Assembly (NCBI GenBank): GCA_964596775.1
Contig: CAZQVN010000048.1
Location: forward strand, 1-26,948
Reading direction: 5' to 3'
DNA length: 26,948 nucleotides
From: CAZQVN01 sp964596775
Lineage (GTDB): Bacteria > Eisenbacteria > RBG-16-71-46 > JABDJR01 > JAWXBZ01
Under the pieces are notes generated by a model. The model saw nothing but the letters and a program-made list of their open reading frames with translations. It was not told the DNA's origin and ran no database searches. This document shows positions 7,437 through 16,900 of this stretch, one piece after another (within the stretch, counting starts at the first letter, position 1; each line of letters starts with the position of its first letter). Position numbers and translations under genes: made by a program.

Positions 7437-8638
7437 TCCTGGTTCTCTCGGCAATCCTCGCGCTGTATTCCTTTGCGCTGCGCTCCGCGTCCGGCGGCCT
7501 GACCGCGGTCGATCCGTCCCGGCTCGCTCCGATGAAGGGGGCCACCGGGTTCACGTCGCCGCAGAGCCTGGAGAAGGCGGTGGCGGTGGGGCGGCTGGGA
7601 TCGCTGCTGTCCGCGGCGCTGGCCTGTGCCCTCCTGTCCGGCGAGGCGCATCGCCTGTGGGGCTGGACCGGCTTCGCCGGCGCCGTCGCGATCTCGTTCC
7701 TCATCGCCTACCCGGTCCTGGAAATACTGCCGCTCCTCTACACCGCGCCCCGGGGCGGCCGGCGATTGATGATGGGGATCGTGGCGTTCGCCCCGATCCG
7801 CTGGCCGCTGGGATTTCTCCGGGCCGCACTGCATCACCTGGTGGAAAGGCTCATTCCCGGTCCGGGGCCCACCGCATCGCGGGTCATGGCGGTCCGGCGC
7901 GAGGCGCTGGGGGCCCTGTCCGACGAGGCGAGGGACGACCGCCGGCTGCGGGCCGCCCAGAAGCAGCTCGTCACGCAGGTGTACGAGTTCGGCGAGTCGA
8001 CGGTGGAGGAAGTGATGGTGCCCCGCAGCGCCGTGGTCGGCATTCCGGGTTCCGCAACGGTGGGCGATGCCGTGAAGCTCGCCGAGGAGCACCAGTTCAG
8101 CCGCTACCCGGTGTTCCGTGAAACGCTGGACCAGGTGGAAGGGGTGATCCACATCTACGACCTGCTCCAGGCCGGCGATCTCGGCGCCCCGATCACCGCG
8201 TCGATCCGGCCGATCCTGTTCGCGCCGGAGGGGAAGAAGTGCGATGAACTCCTCGGGGAGCTGCGCAAGGCTTCGCAGCATGCCGCGATGGTCGTCGACG
8301 AATTCGGCGGAACCGCGGGCTGGGTCACGGTGGAGGACCTGCTCGAGGAACTCGTCGGGGAGATCGAGGACGAGCACGACGAGGAGGAGGAGATGGTCCG
8401 CACGATCGGACGCCGGGCCTGGGTCGTGGACGCCCGGATCAAGATCGACGACCTCAATCGCGCCGCCCATCTCGAGGTGCCCGAGGGGGACTACGAAACA
8501 CTGGCCGGCTACCTTCTCGAGCAAATGGAGCGGATTCCGCGGAAGGGGGATGTCCTGGATGTGGAGCAGGCGCGCTTCGAGGTGACCCAGGCGGATGAGC
8601 GCCGCATCCACAGGGTCCGGATCCAGGCCCATGAATGA
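7433..8638 (+). CDS. CNNM/CorC-type membrane protein with CBS pair and CorC_HlyC domain, second of two
   Basis: The protein has 401 residues. Membrane segments occupy roughly residues 1-135. A CBS pair lies at about 190-315, with VEEVMVPRSAVVGI around residue 195 and FGGTAGWVTVEDLLEELVGEI closing CBS2. A C-terminal CorC_HlyC domain spans about 320-398 (MVRTIGRRAWVVDARIKIDDLN...). It is the complete version of the architecture that is truncated in the preceding paralogue; the two probably arose by tandem duplication and may form a heteromer. Ion homeostasis is the family role. The start codon overlaps the previous stop as ATGA. Confidence 0.87.
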   Translation: MILVLSAILALYSFALRSASGGLTAVDPSRLAPMKGATGFTSPQSLEKAVAVGRLGSLLSAALACALLSGEAHRLWGWTGFAGAVAISFLIAYPVLEILPLLYTAPRGGRRLMMGIVAFAPIRWPLGFLRAALHHLVERLIPGPGPTASRVMAVRREALGALSDEARDDRRLRAAQKQLVTQVYEFGESTVEEVMVPRSAVVGIPGSATVGDAVKLAEEHQFSRYPVFRETLDQVEGVIHIYDLLQAGDLGAPITASIRPILFAPEGKKCDELLGELRKASQHAAMVVDEFGGTAGWVTVEDLLEELVGEIEDEHDEEEEMVRTIGRRAWVVDARIKIDDLNRAAHLEVPEGDYETLAGYLLEQMERIPRKGDVLDVEQARFEVTQADERRIHRVRIQAHE

Positions 8639-8695
8639 GAGCGGCCGCCCGCCGAAATCGTCCGGTCTCCCCTGTATTTCTTCCGCGTCCGGGCC

Positions 8696-8701
8696 GATAA
8701 T
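8696..8701 (+). promoter_or_regulatory. Possible -10 box for the DUF502 gene; weak
   Basis: GATAAT lies exactly six bases before the ATG at 8708, in the 69-base gap after the CorC paralogue. No acceptable -35 is seen (TGTATT at a 17-base spacer). No Shine-Dalgarno precedes the ATG, which fits the leaderless layout seen elsewhere in the window, but the evidence is thin. Confidence 0.3.
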
Positions 8702-8707
8702 GACCCC

Positions 8708-9364
8708 ATGAACTTCCGTCGCAATTTTCTGACCGGGCTCCTCGTGATCGTTCCCGCCGTCGTGGCCGGCTGGGTCCTCTACCAGTCGTTCGTCCTGGTG
8801 GACCAGCTGCTCTGGGACAGGCTGCGCTTCTCGTTCCTCCGCGAAGGGGGGATCCCCGGTGTCGGCGTGCTCATCGTCCTGCTGTTCGTGCTGCTGGTGG
8901 GCACGATCACGAACGACTACATCGGCGGGCGCATCGTGCGGCGCTGGGAGGGGCTGCTGCTGCGGATTCCCCTCTTCAACAAGATCTACGGCGCCACGAA
9001 GCAGGTGTCCGACGCGTTCCTCTCGCCGGACCGGGCCACCGTCTTCAAGAGCGTGGGCATGGTCGACTACCCGCGCAAGGGGTGCTACGTGATGGCGTTC
9101 GAAGTGTCGCCGGCGACGCCCCGGATCCGCAACGCGATCCCGGCGCTTCCGGAAGGGGACGTCGTGGCCGTGTTCGTGCCCTCGACGCCGAATCCGACCA
9201 CCGGCTTCCTTCTCTTCGTGCCCCGCTGCGAGTTCCACGTCGTGCCGGTGTCCCTCGAGGACGGTTTCAAGATGGTGATTTCCGGAGGGGTGTTCATGCC
9301 CGGTGAGCCGGTCAAGGCGGATTCGCTCGCGGAAGAGGTGAACAAGGCCGCCCGTGGCGCTTGA
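8708..9364 (+). CDS. DUF502 family membrane protein
   Basis: This 218-residue protein has two N-terminal membrane segments (about 7-28 and 50-72). The conserved DUF502 stretches follow: PLFNKIYGATKQVSDAF, YPRKGCYVMAFE, PSTPNPTTGFLLFVPR and EDGFKMVISGGV. The family is widespread in bacteria and plant chloroplast/endomembrane proteins, and its biochemical role is not established. It starts a short cluster with recO and an MFS transporter, overlapping recO by 11 bases. Confidence 0.88.
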   Translation: MNFRRNFLTGLLVIVPAVVAGWVLYQSFVLVDQLLWDRLRFSFLREGGIPGVGVLIVLLFVLLVGTITNDYIGGRIVRRWEGLLLRIPLFNKIYGATKQVSDAFLSPDRATVFKSVGMVDYPRKGCYVMAFEVSPATPRIRNAIPALPEGDVVAVFVPSTPNPTTGFLLFVPRCEFHVVPVSLEDGFKMVISGGVFMPGEPVKADSLAEEVNKAARGA

Positions 9365-10112
9365 ACGGACGGAAGCCCTTGTCCTCAGGGTGCTCAAGTT
9401 CGGCGAAACGAGCAAGATCGTCACGTTCCTGTCGGGGGATTTCGGCCGGATCAAGGCCATCGGCAAGGGGGTGCGGGCGGTCCGCCCGAAGTTCGGCGCG
9501 GCGCTCGACGTGTTCGCGCGGATCGACCTCGTCGTCTACCGGAAGCAGGGCCGCGACCTCCACCTGATCGGCCAGGCCGACCTGATCGACGGCCATCTCC
9601 CGCTGTCCGACGATGTGCGCCGCTACGCGTTCGCCTGCGCGGCCGCGGAGTTTCTCGGCCGTCTCGTTTCCGAGGAGGAGTCGGTGCCCGAGGTGTACGC
9701 GGAGTCCGTGGACCTTTTCCGGCTCATGGCCACGGCCGGGCCCGAGGGACTTCCGTATCTCCTGCGCGCGTTCCAGGTGCGGATCGTGGGCCACCTGGGG
9801 CACACCCCGGAACTGGCGCGTTGCGTGGTCTGCGGGGCCGACGACCGCCCGTTGCCGGTGTTTTCCGCGGCACAGGGGGGCGTGGTCTGCTCGCTCTGCC
9901 GCGGGGAAGCGGACGGCGTGCAGCCGCTCTCGCGGGATGCGCTCCGGGTCTTCCGCGCCTACCTCGATGAGCCGCTCGAAGCGGCCGCGGAACAGCGCCT
10001 GCCGCCGGCCGCCCGCGCGGAACTCGGGCGCCACCTGGAAGCGTTCCTCTCCGCCCAGTTCGATGCCTACCGGGGCCTTCGGTCGCTGAAGCTGGCCGCC
10101 GGACTGCGATGA
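9354..10112 (+). CDS. recO: DNA repair protein RecO
   Basis: The 252-residue protein has the normal length and layout. The N-terminal OB-fold begins ERTEALVLRVLKFGETSKIVTFLSGDFG. The helical part carries a zinc site made by C157-x-x-C160 and C179-x-x-C182. RecO works with RecR to load RecA on SSB-coated single-stranded DNA in the RecF pathway. The start is a GTG at 9354 inside the end of the DUF502 gene; it places the N-terminus exactly where RecO proteins begin. In Firmicutes recO also follows the phoH-yqfF-ybeY string (via era), so the neighbourhood is conserved. The stop overlaps the MFS start as ATGA. Confidence 0.95.
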   Translation: MALERTEALVLRVLKFGETSKIVTFLSGDFGRIKAIGKGVRAVRPKFGAALDVFARIDLVVYRKQGRDLHLIGQADLIDGHLPLSDDVRRYAFACAAAEFLGRLVSEEESVPEVYAESVDLFRLMATAGPEGLPYLLRAFQVRIVGHLGHTPELARCVVCGADDRPLPVFSAAQGGVVCSLCRGEADGVQPLSRDALRVFRAYLDEPLEAAAEQRLPPAARAELGRHLEAFLSAQFDAYRGLRSLKLAAGLR

Positions 10113-11332
10113 AGGCGGCGCGTCGCGCCGCCGAGTTCCTCGGCCTCGGACGGAGTCTCGGCGGCCTCCTCGGGATGGTCGTTCTCGTCGGCCTCGGCGA
10201 AAAGATGGCCGAACGCTTTCTGCCGCTGTACCTGACCGTGGCGCTCGGCGCCTCCTCCGTGTGGCCGGGCATCCTCAACGCGATCGACGTCCTGCTGTCG
10301 GCGCTCTACTCGTTTCCGGGCGGCTATCTCGCCGACCGGATCGGCATCCGGCGATCGCTGCTCGTGTTCAATGCACTGGCGATCCTCGGGTACGCGATCG
10401 TGATCTTCATCCCGACGATGACCGCCGTGCTCGTCGGTTCGATCTTCTTCCTGTCCTGGACCGCGATCTCGCTGCCGGCGACGATGAGCCTGATCGCCCG
10501 CGACGTGCCGAAGAACAAGCAGGTGATGGGGGTGTCGCTGCACAGCCTCGTGCGGAGGATCCCGATGGCGGTGGGCCCGATTCTCGGCGGGGCGCTGATT
10601 CTCCGCTACGGGCCGTCCACCGGGGTGCGCCTGGCGTTCGCGGCGGCCGCGGCGCTGGCCGTCACGGCGGCGATCCTCCAGCAGACGCTGATCGCCGCCG
10701 ACCCGCCGGGTTCCCCGGGCGCTGCGGAACGCAATCCCCTCCGGGTGCTCGCGGGCATGAGTCCGGAAATGAAGAACCTGCTCGTGGCCGACATCCTCGT
10801 CCGCTTCTGCGAGCAGATCCCCTACGCCTACCTGGTCCTCTGGTGCCTGACCGAAACGAAGGCGGTCAACGCGCTCCAGTTCGGCACGCTGACCGCGGTG
10901 GAGATGGCCGCGGCGATGCTCATCTACATTCCGGTGGCGGCATTCGCGGACCGCGCCCACAAGAAACCGTTCGTCGTGGCCACGTTCGCGATCTTCACCG
11001 CGTTCCCGCTCGTCCTCTGGTTTTCGCGCTCCTTCTGGCCCCTTGTCGGCGCCTTCGTGATCCGCGGCATGAAGGAGTTCGGCGAGCCGACCCGGAAATC
11101 GCTGATCATGGACCTCGCCCCGGAAGGGAGGAAGGCGGCGATGTTCGGAGCGTACTACCTGGTGCGGGACATCTTCGTTTCGCTGGCCGCCCTGGCCGGC
11201 GCGTTCCTCTGGCGGGCGGACCCGGCGTTGAACCTGTTCACCGCGTTCGGATTCGGACTGGCGGGAACGTTGTGGTTCGCGGTCAAGGGGCGTGATGTCG
11301 GCCCGGCCGGCGGGGTCCAGGCGACGGCCTGA
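10109..11332 (+). CDS. Major facilitator superfamily transporter
   Basis: The 407-residue polytopic protein has about 12 predicted membrane segments. The MFS motif A-like loop GYLADRIGIRRSLL begins at residue 72, between segments 2 and 3, and a second-half equivalent is PVAAFADRAHKKPFVV. The substrate cannot be read from sequence. It is the last gene of the plus-strand string and is translationally coupled to recO. About 50 bases separate it from the convergent carboxypeptidase gene; that gap is C/G-rich with no clean terminator hairpin. Confidence 0.88.
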   Translation: MKAARRAAEFLGLGRSLGGLLGMVVLVGLGEKMAERFLPLYLTVALGASSVWPGILNAIDVLLSALYSFPGGYLADRIGIRRSLLVFNALAILGYAIVIFIPTMTAVLVGSIFFLSWTAISLPATMSLIARDVPKNKQVMGVSLHSLVRRIPMAVGPILGGALILRYGPSTGVRLAFAAAAALAVTAAILQQTLIAADPPGSPGAAERNPLRVLAGMSPEMKNLLVADILVRFCEQIPYAYLVLWCLTETKAVNALQFGTLTAVEMAAAMLIYIPVAAFADRAHKKPFVVATFAIFTAFPLVLWFSRSFWPLVGAFVIRGMKEFGEPTRKSLIMDLAPEGRKAAMFGAYYLVRDIFVSLAALAGAFLWRADPALNLFTAFGFGLAGTLWFAVKGRDVGPAGGVQATA

Positions 11333-11382
11333 CGGGGTCTTCGGGGCTCCGGTGGGCGTCCGGCCCCCGGGTCCGGTTTTCG

Positions 11383-13881
11383 TCAGCGCACCCGGATCAG
11401 CGCCACGCTCTCGGCGCCGCCGTCCCAGCGGACCCGCAGATAGTAGCGCCCCGCCGCCGCCGGCCGGCCGTTCGCCGCGCTGCCGTCCCAGAAGAAGTCG
11501 CGCTCTCCGTCGGCGATCCCCTGGGCCACCGGGCGGACCAGCCGGCCGTCCGCGCTGAAGACCGCCGCGGTGAACGGCGTGGGGGCGGCGAACGTGGCGG
11601 TCACGCGGGTGCCGGAGCTCGACGGGTTCGGCCAGGCGGGTGAGAGCGCCACGCGCCCGCGCGCGGCCGGCGGCGGTCCGGGCGCCGCGGCGCTCACGTC
11701 CATCGGGTAGGCGAGCACCCGGATGTCGTCGATCAGCCAGCCGTTCCGCTCGGTGCCGGCGTCCGACTGGAGGCGGAAGCGGAGCCGCAGGTCGGTCAGT
11801 CCGGCATAGGCGGTCAGGTCGATCCGCTCCGTGGCCTCGAGCTTCCGGTTCGCGTCGTAGACCGGCACCCCGACCGGCTGCTTGCCGCCCGCGTACGCGG
11901 CGGTCGTGCCGTGACCGGGGCGCGTCATCCGTCCCGGCAGCGATGTCCACGAAGCCCCCCCGTTCGTCGACACCTGGACGAAGCCGGCGTCGTAGCCGAC
12001 CTCGATGTCGAACGTGTGGCGGAACGTGAGGAACGCGGCGAGCCCGCCGGAGAGGTCGAGCGGCGCCGTCAGCGTGAGCGTGCGGTCCGTGTGGGCCGTG
12101 TAGTTGCCGGAGGGGGAGTCGCTGAACACGGAGTCGGCGCCGGTGACCTGGATCCCCCAGCCGCCGACCGCGGTCCAGTTGCCGAGGCCGGAACCCGCGT
12201 CGTCCGCGAAAACCACGACCGGTTCCCCTACCGTGACGTCGACCGTGTCCACCCGCACGTAGTCCCCGGCGTCGGTGATCGTCAGCACGATCGGCACGAT
12301 CGTGCCGGCCGGAACCGACGGCGACGCGGCGAGCGTCAGGACATCGGAGGCGGACGGGTTCGCGGTCGATCCCGCCGCGATCGGCGGGTAGGCGCAGGCG
12401 GCGTCGGTCACGGTGATTCCGGCCGCGGTCGTCGCCGCGGAAACCGTCACTCCTCCGTCCGAGTCGAGAAGTCCGGCGTTGCGCAGCCGCACGGTCACGT
12501 TCGCGGACAGGCCGGGGTGGAGGTATCCGTCGCCGCCGGAAATCCAGGCGGAGTCCGGCTTGACGAACGTGCCGGCGGAGTAGGCCAGGATCTCGTTGGC
12601 GTGATCCTGCAGCGCGGACAGGACGGGGATGCGGGCCGGCGGCGGCCAGAAGTTGTCGTTCTGGTCGCCGACTTCCGTCGTCACGACCATGACCTTCGGC
12701 TTCAGCGTCTGCTCGCCGTACATCCAGTCGTTCGCATCGCCGTTGACCGGGTAGAGGATGTCGGCCACGACGCCGTAGGCGTAGCGCGTGTCGCGCATCA
12801 GTTCATCGGTCATGCGGATGAAGAATCCGGAGTCCGGCGAGTCGGCGCCGTTGTAGCTCCAGGGATAGAGGCAGAGTTCTCCGTAGGTGTGGTAGTTGTT
12901 GGCCGTGGCAAAGTCGTGGAGAACGCAGAAGTCGCGAAGCACCCGGGTTTCCGGTTCGCTGAACGCGGAAGGCCCGCGGTAGGTGGCGCTGGACGGGGTG
13001 CCCGAGGATCCGCTGTTGTTGTAGCCCCACTGGAAGCCGAAGTTGCGGTTCAGGTCGACGCCGTCGGCGCTGGTGATCGTGCCGCTGTTGTTGTTGTCGC
13101 GCAGGTTTTTCCGCCACAGCCCGAAAGAGCCGCTGTTGTTGTAGACCCCCTCGTTGTACAGGTACCCGTCCGGGTTGACCACCGGCACGAACCAGGTTTC
13201 CCGGTGATCCACGAGGTAGGTCAGGTTCGGGTCCGTGCCGTATCCGGACACGAGGCGCCCCATGAAGTGGAGGAGCGTCTGCATGCCGATCCCTTCGCGC
13301 GCGTGGGTCAGCGCCGTGAACAGGACGCGCGGGCGGGAATGGTCCGGTTGCGACTCGTCGGCGATCCGCACGGCGCGGATCTTCCGCCCGAGCAGCGATG
13401 CCCCGATCGAGTCGGTCACGCCGACGATTCCCGGCGTGTCGAAGGCCGCCAGGCTGTCGATCAGCGCGTTGATTTCGGCGTACGTGTAGTAGCCCCCCAT
13501 GGATCCCGAGCCGGGGGGTGGCACGGACAGGGGCGCCGCGGAATCCCGGGCGAAGGCCCGGGGCGGGGTTTCCGGGAAGGCGGCGTTGCGGAGCGCGATG
13601 CCGCGTCCGTGGTCCTCCTCGATGACCCGCGCCGCGATCCCCGCCGCGGCCAGCGCCTCCCGGTCGGCGGGCCATCCGAGGACCCGCACCCAGACTCCGG
13701 GCCGCATCCCCACGATGTCGAGGCCCATCCGGAACAGGCGGTCGGAATCGGACGGTCCGGTCACGGGAATCTCGAGCAGGGGAACCGGGGTCGCCGGCGC
13801 GGCGGAACACGGCGCGGAGAACGCGGCCGAAATCAGGAGGAGCGCGGCGAGGGCGATGACGGGTCGGGACGGTGCGTTCAC
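11383..13881 (-). CDS. Exported M14-family zinc carboxypeptidase with C-terminal sorting-like domain
   Basis: The protein has 832 residues from a GTG start. A signal peptide (about 1-28) has core VIALAALLLISAAFSA. The M14 peptidase domain spans about 128-415. Zinc ligands are H193 and E196 in THARE, and H331 in NNYHTYGE; the catalytic Glu is E403 in TTEVGD. VDLNRNFGFQW is the substrate-pocket signature, and the overall look is carboxypeptidase-T-like. A CARDB/FN3-like domain (about 430-545) follows. Next is a jelly-roll region of the immune-inhibitor-A type (about 550-730, ending GWLIDDIRVL). An FlgD/type-A-sorting-like tail (about 745-832) carries PNPSSSGTRV and GRYYLRV. The enzyme is predicted to be secreted and to trim C-terminal residues from peptides. 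A longer in-frame reading upstream was rejected as it runs antisense-like through the CPBP gene. Confidence 0.93.
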   Translation of the reverse strand: MNAPSRPVIALAALLLISAAFSAPCSAAPATPVPLLEIPVTGPSDSDRLFRMGLDIVGMRPGVWVRVLGWPADREALAAAGIAARVIEEDHGRGIALRNAAFPETPPRAFARDSAAPLSVPPPGSGSMGGYYTYAEINALIDSLAAFDTPGIVGVTDSIGASLLGRKIRAVRIADESQPDHSRPRVLFTALTHAREGIGMQTLLHFMGRLVSGYGTDPNLTYLVDHRETWFVPVVNPDGYLYNEGVYNNSGSFGLWRKNLRDNNNSGTITSADGVDLNRNFGFQWGYNNSGSSGTPSSATYRGPSAFSEPETRVLRDFCVLHDFATANNYHTYGELCLYPWSYNGADSPDSGFFIRMTDELMRDTRYAYGVVADILYPVNGDANDWMYGEQTLKPKVMVVTTEVGDQNDNFWPPPARIPVLSALQDHANEILAYSAGTFVKPDSAWISGGDGYLHPGLSANVTVRLRNAGLLDSDGGVTVSAATTAAGITVTDAACAYPPIAAGSTANPSASDVLTLAASPSVPAGTIVPIVLTITDAGDYVRVDTVDVTVGEPVVVFADDAGSGLGNWTAVGGWGIQVTGADSVFSDSPSGNYTAHTDRTLTLTAPLDLSGGLAAFLTFRHTFDIEVGYDAGFVQVSTNGGASWTSLPGRMTRPGHGTTAAYAGGKQPVGVPVYDANRKLEATERIDLTAYAGLTDLRLRFRLQSDAGTERNGWLIDDIRVLAYPMDVSAAAPGPPPAARGRVALSPAWPNPSSSGTRVTATFAAPTPFTAAVFSADGRLVRPVAQGIADGERDFFWDGSAANGRPAAAGRYYLRVRWDGGAESVALIRVR

Positions 13882-13887
13882 CCGCGA

Positions 13888-13917
13888 AGTATACCGGCGC
13901 GTCAGCGCCCCCGTCCA
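13888..13917 (-). promoter_or_regulatory. Predicted promoter of the carboxypeptidase gene; leaderless
   Basis: On the minus strand, TGGACG (13912-13917), an 18-base spacer and TATACT (13888-13893) precede the GTG at 13881 by exactly six bases. The expected transcription start falls on the GTG itself. The box overlaps the last codons of the CPBP gene. No Shine-Dalgarno is present. Confidence 0.55.
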
Positions 13918-16900
13918 CGCCGAAACAGCGCGGACCCGATCAGGACCAGCAGCGGCAGGCAGAGAACCAGGAGGGCGGCCGCGCCGTGAACGCGGGCCTC
14001 GTTCAGCGGTTCCTGCATCAGGAACAGCGCCTGCTGCCCGCCCCAGGCGAGCGGAAGCACGGCGATGTACACGAGGATGTTGCCGCGTGCCCCCTTCACG
14101 GCCACCGCGAACGCGAGGCCGAGAGCCAGCACCTCGAACAGCGTGGGCACGATGGCCTCGGCCGCCGAGTGCGCGTGATCGGGTCCGAGGGCAATGGAAA
14201 TGAACAGCGCGAGCAGCCACCGCCGAGCGTGGCTCCTGAGCGGCCCGCGGAGCAGCAGGTCCATGCCGGCCAGGACAAACCCGGTCAGCAGCGACGCGGT
14301 GACCGCGGACCAGACGAGGTCGAAGAACGGGATGGCGGCGTCGAAGGACGGCAGGACCGGAGGCGTCGGGCCGGGGAAGAGATGCGGCCAGCGGATCCGG
14401 CCGAGCAGTTCCAGCCGATCCGCCCAGACGCCGAGCGCAAGCGCGGTGATCGCCACCGTCACCGCGTGCCCGGCCCGGAAACGCAGGGCGCCGGGGCGGA
14501 TCTCGGCGAGCCACGCCGGCCGCGCCACCTGGATCACGATGAGGATTCCCAGGAACAGCGCCGTGTACAGGACGACCCAGAGGAGCATGCCGATCGTGCC
14601 GGTGAGCAGGAAGATGTTCCACGGGATCTCGGCCGGGTAGCGCTCGAGGAGGGACGGCGCGCGGTTGTACAGGAACAGCGCCACCGGAACGGCCGCGGGC
14701 AGCGCGATGAGGATCAGCCGCCTCCATGGGAACGGTTCGCGGCGGATCGCTCCGATGACTTCGAGGAGGACCATGCCGAGCAGGCCGCCGAACACGAGGA
14801 CCCGGAGAATGAGCAGCGCCGCGGAAAGGGGCGTGCTCTTCAGGCGCGCGCGCTCGTAGGCTTCCGGGGTCCGGAGCGTCACGCCGTAGCCGGCCGGCCG
14901 GTCACCGCGGACCACGACGGTGAGACGCGGCACGGCCTGGCCGACCGCGCCGGCGCTGTCGTCGTACACGAACGACCAGTCGCGGCGCGCCGGCGCCTTT
15001 TCGCTGGTGGCCGCCGCCCGCGTCCAGGCGATGCCGGCCACGTTCAGCGAGGCGATGAGGCTGTCGGCCACGGCTCCTGCGGCGGCCTCGTCGAGATCGG
15101 CTCCGGCCCGCGCCTCGGGCACCCGGTGCGCGAAACCGACCACCCGTCCGCGGCGCGGGTCCACGACCACGTTCCATTCGTCGGGGGAGAGCGGCTTGAC
15201 GAACCGCGTCGTCCACAGCGACGTGTGCAGCGGTCCGCTGACGAGGCGCCGCCACGCTTCCAGGCCGCCGGTTTCCGACACGTACCGCGTGGACACCCGG
15301 CTGACCAGGTAGGGGGGGAGGTTCGAGCGGCCGGCGGCCCAGCTGTCGAAACCCGTCGCCGGCACGGTCACGACCTTGTACGAATCGGGGTCCGCGCCCT
15401 GCGCGGCCACGAAGCGGCGGGCCGCCTCGCGGGCGTCCCCGCGGGACATCGGGTACACGAGATCCCGGGGCGGATAGTCCGTGGGCAGCACCAGGAACAG
15501 GGCGGCCACGATCACCGCCGCCGCGGCGGTGATTGCGAGCCCCCGCGAGACCGGGCGCGGCTCCACCGGGGTCGCCGGCGCGGCCTCCGTCACCGGGTCC
15601 GCGGCGGCTTCCGGTTCGGGGGCGCTGCCGTGGGCCGCGTTCGTCAGGTCGTCCTCCGGGCGGAAACCTCCGCGCCGCGCGTAGAAGACGAGCGACATCA
15701 CCAGCGGAAGGACCAGGGCGCCGGCCGCGATGCCTCCGGAGATCGCGAAGTAGCTGTTGCCGCTCCGCAGGAGCAGGATCGACGTGTAGAGCGCGTCCAC
15801 GGTGAAGTGCCAGACGAGCAGCGGAAACACGCCGAAGCGGTACATCAGGGCGCCCATGGCCACGCCGACGATGCCGACTTCGAGGCCGCGGATGTAGAAC
15901 GGCTGGTTCGGATAGTTCGCGTGGAGGAACCCCCAGATGAAGCCGGCGAGGAGCACCGCGACCGCCGGGTTGCGGACCAGCTTTTCGTAGAACGGAATGG
16001 AGAACATCCGGCTGGAGAATTCCTCGGACACCGCCGGAAGGAATCCGATCAGCAGCACCGCCACCCACGGGAACCGGGTGTTGAGGAGGTTGGAGTAGGG
16101 CACTTCCGCCGGCGACCACGCGCCGAAGTGTGCGGAGACGATGTAGAACACGGCCTGGTAGGCCATGAAGAACGCGGTCAGCGCGTAGCCGATGAGGAGC
16201 TGGCGGAAAAAGCTCTTCGTCCGGACGCCGCGGAGCGTGATGAAGCGCGACAGCGACATCTGGCCGGGGAATCGACGGCGGTAGAGCGGTTCGCCCCCCG
16301 CCGCGAACAGGCCGATCCAGCCGCCGACCACGAGGCCGGAGGTGACCGCGCCGAGGATCCGCGTGCCGAGAAACGACCCGAAGCTCTCCGTCGTGTCGTA
16401 GCTGTACAGCGCCACCGGCAGCTCGTTCAGCGCGTTGAGCACCGAGAGCGCGGCTCCGATTCCGGAGAACGCGAGCACGAAGCGCCACGGCACGTCGCCG
16501 CGCCGGGCGTAACGGATCATGAAGACGAGCGCGGCGAGGCCGGTGAGGATGTAGAAGAACGTGGCCACCGTCGTGGCCGTGGTGTTCCGGCTGCGGAGCT
16601 GCTCGTACTCGAGCTGCCACTGCTCGGGAATGCGCGCCGCCTGGCGGAACACGCCGATTTCGTCGCCGAACACGTCGACCTGCACCCGGAACACCGCGCC
16701 GTCGACGTTCCAGCCGGTCTTCTCCCAGGTGAACGAGTGATCGCGCCGGGCGGCCTGCTCCTCGATCTTCGACTCGACGAACGTGAGATCCCCGACCGGA
16801 AGATCCGTCTTCGCGTCGAGAAAGCGTTCCGCGATCCCCCGCGCCTCTTCGGCGGTGAGGAACGCACCGGGTTCCTCGCGCGGGATCTCCCGGCGGAATC

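Noticed and set aside
11333..11382. Bidirectional terminator between the MFS and carboxypeptidase genes
   Set aside because: The gap is very C/G-rich but shows no clean hairpin followed by a T-run; only a four-T run near 11376.
13882..14727. Longer start for the carboxypeptidase
   Set aside because: The extension overlaps the CPBP coding region in another frame; the signal peptide begins at GTG 13881, directly after a -10 box.
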